From contig JANPEK010000260.1 in assembly GCA_031422915.1 (NCBI GenBank), positions 1 to 10,277 on the forward strand: a DNA stretch of 10,277 nucleotides, written 5' to 3'. Positions 6,987 through 10,277 of the stretch are shown here, piece after piece. Position numbers and translations under genes: made by a program. The notes under the pieces are model-generated. The model worked only from the letters and a program-made list of their open reading frames with translations. It was not told the origin of the DNA and made no database searches. How positions within the stretch are numbered: the stretch's first letter is position 1; every line of letters begins with the position of its first letter. The DNA comes from JANMEX01 sp031422915. GTDB taxonomy: Bacteria; Pseudomonadota; Alphaproteobacteria; Rhizobiales; Rhizobiaceae.

Positions 6987-7382
6987 ATGACGCCAACATT
7001 ATTGGCCGTAGACGATGATGCATCTTCAGCCGAGTTGATCGTGCGCATTGCCGAGCGCTGCGGGTTCGAGGCTTTTGCAACTTCGGACCCGAGGGGCGTG
7101 CTGGAATTGATCCGGCAGTTGAACCCGGCGATTGTTTCCATCGATGTGCGCATGCCGAACATTGATGCTGACGGGCTGCTTGCCTTGCTGGCGGAAAAGG
7201 GCTTCCCCGGCAAAATCCTGATCGTCAGCGGGCAGGATTCAGACACGCTTCGCGCCGTTGCCAACAATGGCGAACGCCTTGGCCTCTCCCGCCCCGAAAC
7301 CATGCAAAAGCCGATTGACATTCAGGTCCTGCGGCAGTTTCTCGGCAACATCTGGAAAGAAATCAAGCCGCAGGTGGCTTGA
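6987..7382 (+). CDS. Stand-alone receiver-domain response regulator
   Basis: The product is 131 aa and is a single CheY-like receiver with no output domain. The acidic pocket is D9-D11 (AVDDD). The phospho-acceptor is D53 in SIDVRMP, the Thr/Ser switch is S81 in LIVSG, and the conserved lysine is K108 in MQKP. All key residues are present, so it should be phosphorylated by a partner histidine kinase, which is not in this window. The ATG at 6987 is preferred because GGGGA sits a few bases upstream; a TTG at 6975 would add four residues and overlap that ribosome site. It lies 15 nt after the synthase stop, so the two are almost surely co-transcribed. It must act through protein contact or phosphotransfer. 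Whether it controls the synthase, the divergent GGDEF/EAL protein or something else cannot be seen. Confidence 0.93.
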   Translation: MTPTLLAVDDDASSAELIVRIAERCGFEAFATSDPRGVLELIRQLNPAIVSIDVRMPNIDADGLLALLAEKGFPGKILIVSGQDSDTLRAVANNGERLGLSRPETMQKPIDIQVLRQFLGNIWKEIKPQVA

Positions 7383-7416
7383 TTTGTGAGCTGGAAGTTA
7401 CCCGATGAATGCAACA

Positions 7417-7473
7417 GCGAATTGTCTCCTTCGCCGGTTTTTTGATTGCGCCCGCTTTTATTTCTGGGCGCAA
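7417..7473 (+). terminator. Possible terminator structures between the converging genes
   Basis: In the 105-bp gap between the regulator stop and the catalase stop, GCGAA (7417-7421) pairs with TTCGC (7430-7434), followed by CGG and six T. This is a weak 5-bp candidate terminator for the plus-strand operon. Just beyond, TTGCGCCC (7446-7453) and GGGCGCAA (7466-7473) form a perfect 8-bp stem with a 12-nt loop. On neither strand is this second stem followed by a T-run. Both structures are within transcript ends, so they may stabilise or end messages. Confidence 0.4.
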
Positions 7474-7487
7474 ATTGTTGATGAAAG

Positions 7488-9581
7488 TCAAATCTGACTG
7501 CGGAGCGCCGGTTCCCTGTCCCATTGACGTGTGGATGCAGCATCCACAAACGCGGTATTTTTGCCTGAAAGTGTGACGGTTCCTACGTCCAGTTCGATTG
7601 CGGCTTTCTGCAGAAGCGGCAGCGCCTCGTCGGTGAATCCAATCGCCTTCAAGTGGCCATATGCATCCCGCACGAAATCGACCGCAGCCGCTTCCTTGAG
7701 CAGGTCCGCGCAGCCGGCTTTCGAAATCACGAGGGCGACGGCGTCAAACAGAACTGACGGCGTTCCAGCCAGTTGGCCATCGGCCTTCATCAGCGATCCG
7801 TCCTTGAGCGTCACGCCGCCGATCTTCGGGGCGATAATCTTGACACTGGCTCCCGCACCCTCAACTGCCGTCTTGACCGCCTTGACCAGTGAACCATCTG
7901 ATCCGTCGGTCACAAGAATACCCACGGCGCGGCCTTCAAGTGTCGGCGGGTATTTCCCAATCAGGCGAAGGGCTGGCGAAGCGCTCATGTCGATGGGGTC
8001 AACTGCCGCCTGCGACCGTTCCGGTAGGTCCATATTCAACCCTTTGGCGACACGGGCCGCAAGCGCGCCGTCAACATTGAGAAGGTTGGCCAGAATACGA
8101 AGCCGGACATGTTCAAGCGTCACTTTTGAAAGTTCGAACACGAGAGCACTTGCGATATGCGTTTGCTCGATTTCAGATTGCGAGAGATAAAACAGCCGGG
8201 CGTGGCTGTAGTGATCCGCAAACGATTCCGCGCGCAGGCGCACCTTACCGCTCTCTACCGGTGCAGCGAAGGTGCGGAAACCCTGTTTCGGGTCTTCTCG
8301 TGGCCCGCCGTCTTCGCCTGCCTCTGAGAGGCTGTTTGGTTCATAGTTGGCGCGTCCGGTGAAAACCTGCGTTTGCATTTGACCATCGCGTTGCATGTTC
8401 TGGAATGGACAACCCTTCGCCTGATTGATCGGAATCTGATGAAAATTCACCGTCCCGAGGCGCGAAAGCTGGGTATCCTGATACGAAAACAACCTGCCTT
8501 GAAGCAAAGGATCCTCTGAAACGTCGATGCCCGACGGCATATTCGTCGGCAGAAAGGCCACCTGTTCTGTTTCAGCAAAAAAGTTGTCAGGGTTGCGGTT
8601 GAGTACGAATTTGCCAATGAATCTGATCGGAACCAGCTCTTCAGGGATCACTTTGGTCGCGTCAAGTATGTCGAAAGGGAGCGCATCCGCATCAGCTTGG
8701 CTGAGCAGTTGCACACCGAAGTCCCATTCAGGAAAATTGCCCGATGCGATGGCCTCATGAAGGTCACGCCGGTGATAATCAGGGTCCGCACCAGCGATCT
8801 TGACCGCTTCATCCCAGACCGTTGACTGCAAACCGAGCTTCGGACGCCAGTGAAATTTGACAAAAGTCGCCTCATCAGCCGCGTTCACCAGCCGGAATGT
8901 GTTGACGCCAAATCCTTCCATCATGCGCAGCGAGCGTGGAATGGTGCGGTCAGACATTGCCCACATGATCATGTGGGTTGATTCCGGCATCAGACCAATA
9001 AAGTCCCAAAACGTGTCGTGCGCGCTTGCTGCTTGCGGATAGCCCCGGTCAGATTCCATTTTTACCGCGTGTATAAGGTCCGGAAATTTGATCGCATCCT
9101 GAATGAAGAAAACCGGTATGTTGTTGCCCACAAGGTCCCAGTTGCCTTCGCTGGTATAAAACTTGATGGCGAAACCGCGTACGTCCCGTGGTGTGTCCAC
9201 GGACCCCGCGCCCCCGGCGACTGTGGACATGCGGACAAAAATGTCAGTCTTCACACCGACCTTGGTCAATATGCCGGCGCGGCTGAATTCTTCCAGCGAG
9301 TCTGTCAGCTCGAAGTACCCATGTGCTGCAGAACCCCGCGCGTGCACAATGCGCTCCGGAATGCGTTCATGATCGAAGTGCTGGATCTTCTCGCGCAACA
9401 CGAAATCCTCAAGGAGACTTGGACCTCGTGGCCCGGCCTTGAGCGAATTCTGATTGTCGCTCACGGCCACCCCGTGATTGGTTGTCAATCTGTCATCCGA
9501 CTTCGACGCTCTCTGGTGTACTTCTCCACCGGTGCCGATGGTTGTGCGCGATGCATTGTTGTCTTTCCGGTGAGAGGTCAT
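7488..9581 (-). CDS. katE: Large-subunit haem catalase (KatE/HPII type, clade 2)
   Basis: The protein is 697 aa and decomposes hydrogen peroxide to water and oxygen in the cytoplasm. The length and a C-terminal DJ-1/glutamine-amidotransferase-like domain (about 547-690, from GRAVGILVTDGSD) mark the large-subunit class. The catalase core has distal His80 in RIVHARGSAAHGYFE, the Asn of GNN (153-154) in WDLVGNNIPVFFIQD, and proximal haem-ligand Tyr367 in RLFSYQDTQLSRLG. An N-terminal arm of about 50 residues precedes LLEDFVLREKIQHFDHERIPER. By my recollection of HPII, the His that crosslinks to the proximal Tyr aligns with Leu344 here, in VAFLPTN. The ATG at 9579-9581 has a strong ribosome site 9 nt upstream. 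The upstream region carries an EcfG-type promoter, matching the stress-induced behaviour of rhizobial large catalases. It converges on the synthase/regulator operon and is probably monocistronic. Confidence 0.97.
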   Translation of the reverse strand: MTSHRKDNNASRTTIGTGGEVHQRASKSDDRLTTNHGVAVSDNQNSLKAGPRGPSLLEDFVLREKIQHFDHERIPERIVHARGSAAHGYFELTDSLEEFSRAGILTKVGVKTDIFVRMSTVAGGAGSVDTPRDVRGFAIKFYTSEGNWDLVGNNIPVFFIQDAIKFPDLIHAVKMESDRGYPQAASAHDTFWDFIGLMPESTHMIMWAMSDRTIPRSLRMMEGFGVNTFRLVNAADEATFVKFHWRPKLGLQSTVWDEAVKIAGADPDYHRRDLHEAIASGNFPEWDFGVQLLSQADADALPFDILDATKVIPEELVPIRFIGKFVLNRNPDNFFAETEQVAFLPTNMPSGIDVSEDPLLQGRLFSYQDTQLSRLGTVNFHQIPINQAKGCPFQNMQRDGQMQTQVFTGRANYEPNSLSEAGEDGGPREDPKQGFRTFAAPVESGKVRLRAESFADHYSHARLFYLSQSEIEQTHIASALVFELSKVTLEHVRLRILANLLNVDGALAARVAKGLNMDLPERSQAAVDPIDMSASPALRLIGKYPPTLEGRAVGILVTDGSDGSLVKAVKTAVEGAGASVKIIAPKIGGVTLKDGSLMKADGQLAGTPSVLFDAVALVISKAGCADLLKEAAAVDFVRDAYGHLKAIGFTDEALPLLQKAAIELDVGTVTLSGKNTAFVDAASTRQWDREPALRSQI

Positions 9582-9590
9582 TTAATCCAG

Positions 9591-9596
9591 TTCCTT
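9591..9596 (-). promoter_or_regulatory. Ribosome binding site of the catalase gene
   Basis: On the minus strand AAGGAA (within AAGAAGGAACTGG) lies 9 nt before the ATG. This fixes the catalase start. Confidence 0.75.
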
Positions 9597-9655
9597 CTTA
9601 ACAGCGCAGTCGTTTTGGGCAATTGCTAGCCAAGTCGCACGCCTGTCTCCAGACC

Positions 9656-9680
9656 GGAACGGCCATGGGGCGCAAATGTT
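9656..9680 (+). promoter_or_regulatory. Possible opposing EcfG-like promoter on the plus strand
   Basis: The catalase promoter lies in an inverted repeat CCGGAAC-N17-GTTCCGG. On the plus strand this gives GGAAC (9656-9660), 16 nt, then TGTT (9677-9680). That keeps the GTT core of the EcfG minus-10 but misses the usual leading C. If active it would fire towards the open frame at 9861, about 170 nt downstream. Weak support only. Confidence 0.3.
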
Positions 9681-9682
9681 CC
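9658..9682 (-). promoter_or_regulatory. EcfG (general stress sigma) promoter of the catalase gene
   Basis: Read on the minus strand, GGAAC (9678-9682) is followed after exactly 16 nt by CGTT (9658-9661). This is the full consensus of sigma-EcfG/RpoE2 promoters of alphaproteobacteria (GGAAC-N16/17-CGTT). Transcription would begin near 9650 and give a leader of roughly 70 nt before the catalase ATG. Large catalases are known members of this regulon in rhizobia (for example katC under RpoE2 in Sinorhizobium meliloti). Confidence 0.85.
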
Positions 9683-9860
9683 GGCGCTCACGTTCTGAAA
9701 CTTTTGCCTTTGCCGCAAAGCGGAAGAGGGGCATCGTGCGACGCAGAGGCACTAACAATTCTTATGATTATTTTCCTATTTACTATTGACACACAGAAGA
9801 ACTAGTGCATCTTGTTCGCATTGTGTTCAACAAGGGAAAAGGCATACAGTGAACTGGGAA

Positions 9861-10277
9861 ATGGCCATAACCCGCAACCAAGCTTTGCTCCTCGGCATCA
9901 TCGCCGAGTTGTTCGCAATGCTGCGCAGAAACGGCCGCGCTCTTCCCCTCTACCGCGAAGCGGGAGAGGCTGCTTCGCAAAGCGAAGCGGTGAGGGCGAG
10001 TCAGCCGGACAAGGGCAATGCAAACGCAAACTCCAGCACAACCTTCACCCTCCCACGCCACCTCTACGCCGCCATCCTCCTCATCCTGCGCCCGACCGAA
10101 TCCGCCATCCGCCGCCTCATCGTCATCGCCGCGCGCGGCATCGTCATCAAGTTCCGCCCCGCACGCCCGCTCCCCGCATTCTTTGCATCCTTCGCCTCTC
10201 GCACCGGCTCATACACGCCGTCTTTCCAACTCATCGACCCACTCAAATATTTCGACGAAGACGCTTGGGAAAACGAG
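9861..10277 (+). CDS. Unrecognised protein, 5' part only (runs off the window)
   Basis: The frame is open for 139 codons from the ATG at 9861 to the window edge with no stop, so the gene is truncated by the window. The first 25 residues begin MAITRNQALLLGIIAELFAM and look like a hydrophobic helix followed by basic residues. Residues about 27-47 (ALPLYREAGEAASQSEAVRA and one more) are encoded by a palindromic repeat. After a short N/S/T-rich linker, residues 62-105 are basic and hydrophobic (FTLPRHLYAAILLILRP, then RRLIVIAARGIVIKFRPARP). The end is SFQLIDPLKYFDEDAWENE. No family is recognised; a membrane-associated or nucleic-acid-binding small protein is possible. An alternative in-frame GTG at 9849 has AAAAGG 6 nt upstream and may be the true start. 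A TTGACA at 9786-9791 is a possible minus-35 element. Codon use (C-ending throughout) supports a real gene. Confidence 0.65.
   Translation, partial: MAITRNQALLLGIIAELFAMLRRNGRALPLYREAGEAASQSEAVRASQPDKGNANANSSTTFTLPRHLYAAILLILRPTESAIRRLIVIAARGIVIKFRPARPLPAFFASFASRTGSYTPSFQLIDPLKYFDEDAWENE
9942..9997 (+). repeat. Palindromic repeat lying in frame inside the open frame
   Basis: Two adjacent hairpins are seen. The first is CCTCT-A-CCGC-GAA-GCGG-G-AGAGG (9947-9969, one mismatch). The second is GCTTCGC-AAA-GCGAAGC (9972-9988, perfect 7 bp), followed by GGTGAGGG (9989-9996). This hairpin-TG-hairpin-TGAGGG order matches the reverse complement of the left arm of the repeat at 20-82. The element belongs to the same broad class but not the same sequence. 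It is read through in the 9861 frame without a stop. Confidence 0.7.

Noticed and set aside
7446..7473. 8-bp perfect stem as a bidirectional terminator
   Set aside because: No T-run follows on either strand, so it is noted only as a possible transcript-end structure.
9018..9629. A 203-aa plus-strand open frame reaching the katE promoter region
   Set aside because: Antisense to the conserved N-terminal half of the catalase; no recognisable domain.
9705..9735. CCGC-AAA-GCGG hairpin flanked by AAGAGGGGC, perhaps a third palindromic repeat
   Set aside because: Only 4 bp of stem and a short flank remain. It could be a decayed copy but is too short to claim.
9783..10246. Two minus-strand open frames (92 and 60 aa) at the right edge
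   Set aside because: The plus strand here has one continuous frame to the window end with better codon use. The minus frames are low-complexity Arg/Met/Ser-rich shadows.

Overview
The window looks like chromosomal DNA of an alphaproteobacterium, most likely of the Hyphomicrobiales (Rhizobium/Brucella/Phyllobacterium side). The grounds are a moderately high G+C content, an Omp25/Omp31/RopB-type outer-membrane barrel, a promoter matching the alphaproteobacterial general-stress sigma factor EcfG (GGAAC-N16-CGTT), and nested palindromic intergenic repeats of the CTTCTCCCCGC / GATGAGGGG kind common in rhizobia. Species cannot be named from the sequence alone. No tRNA, rRNA, IS element, CRISPR array or phage gene was seen.

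Layout. 1-195 has no gene but holds a large nested palindrome (20-165). Three genes then run on the minus strand: a 605-aa membrane-anchored coiled-coil protein of unknown function (196-2013), a small outer-membrane beta-barrel protein (2173-2781) with a clear terminator behind it (2111-2146), and a 799-aa six-span membrane protein with PAS, GGDEF and EAL domains (2954-5353). Divergent from the last, across about 250 bp, is a plus-strand pair: an alpha-oxoamine synthase (5604-6971) and, 15 nt later, a stand-alone receiver-domain response regulator (6987-7382). A large-subunit KatE-type catalase follows, converging on this pair (7488-9581, minus). Its upstream region carries a textbook EcfG-type promoter. 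At the right edge an open frame (9861 to the window end, plus) encodes the start of an unrecognised protein. A palindromic repeat sits in frame inside it.

How the genes may work together. The catalase is a general-stress gene by family and by promoter. The most unusual part is the centre: a PLP enzyme of the family that makes the alpha-hydroxyketone autoinducers (CqsA/LqsA/JqsA) as well as sphingoid bases, biotin precursors and ALA. It is co-transcribed with a phosphoreceiver and lies back to back with a six-span cyclic-di-GMP enzyme. This resembles, but does not match, the lqs/cqs signalling loci, where the synthase lies beside a six-span sensor kinase and a response regulator. That this is a small-molecule-to-c-di-GMP circuit is a hypothesis from context only.
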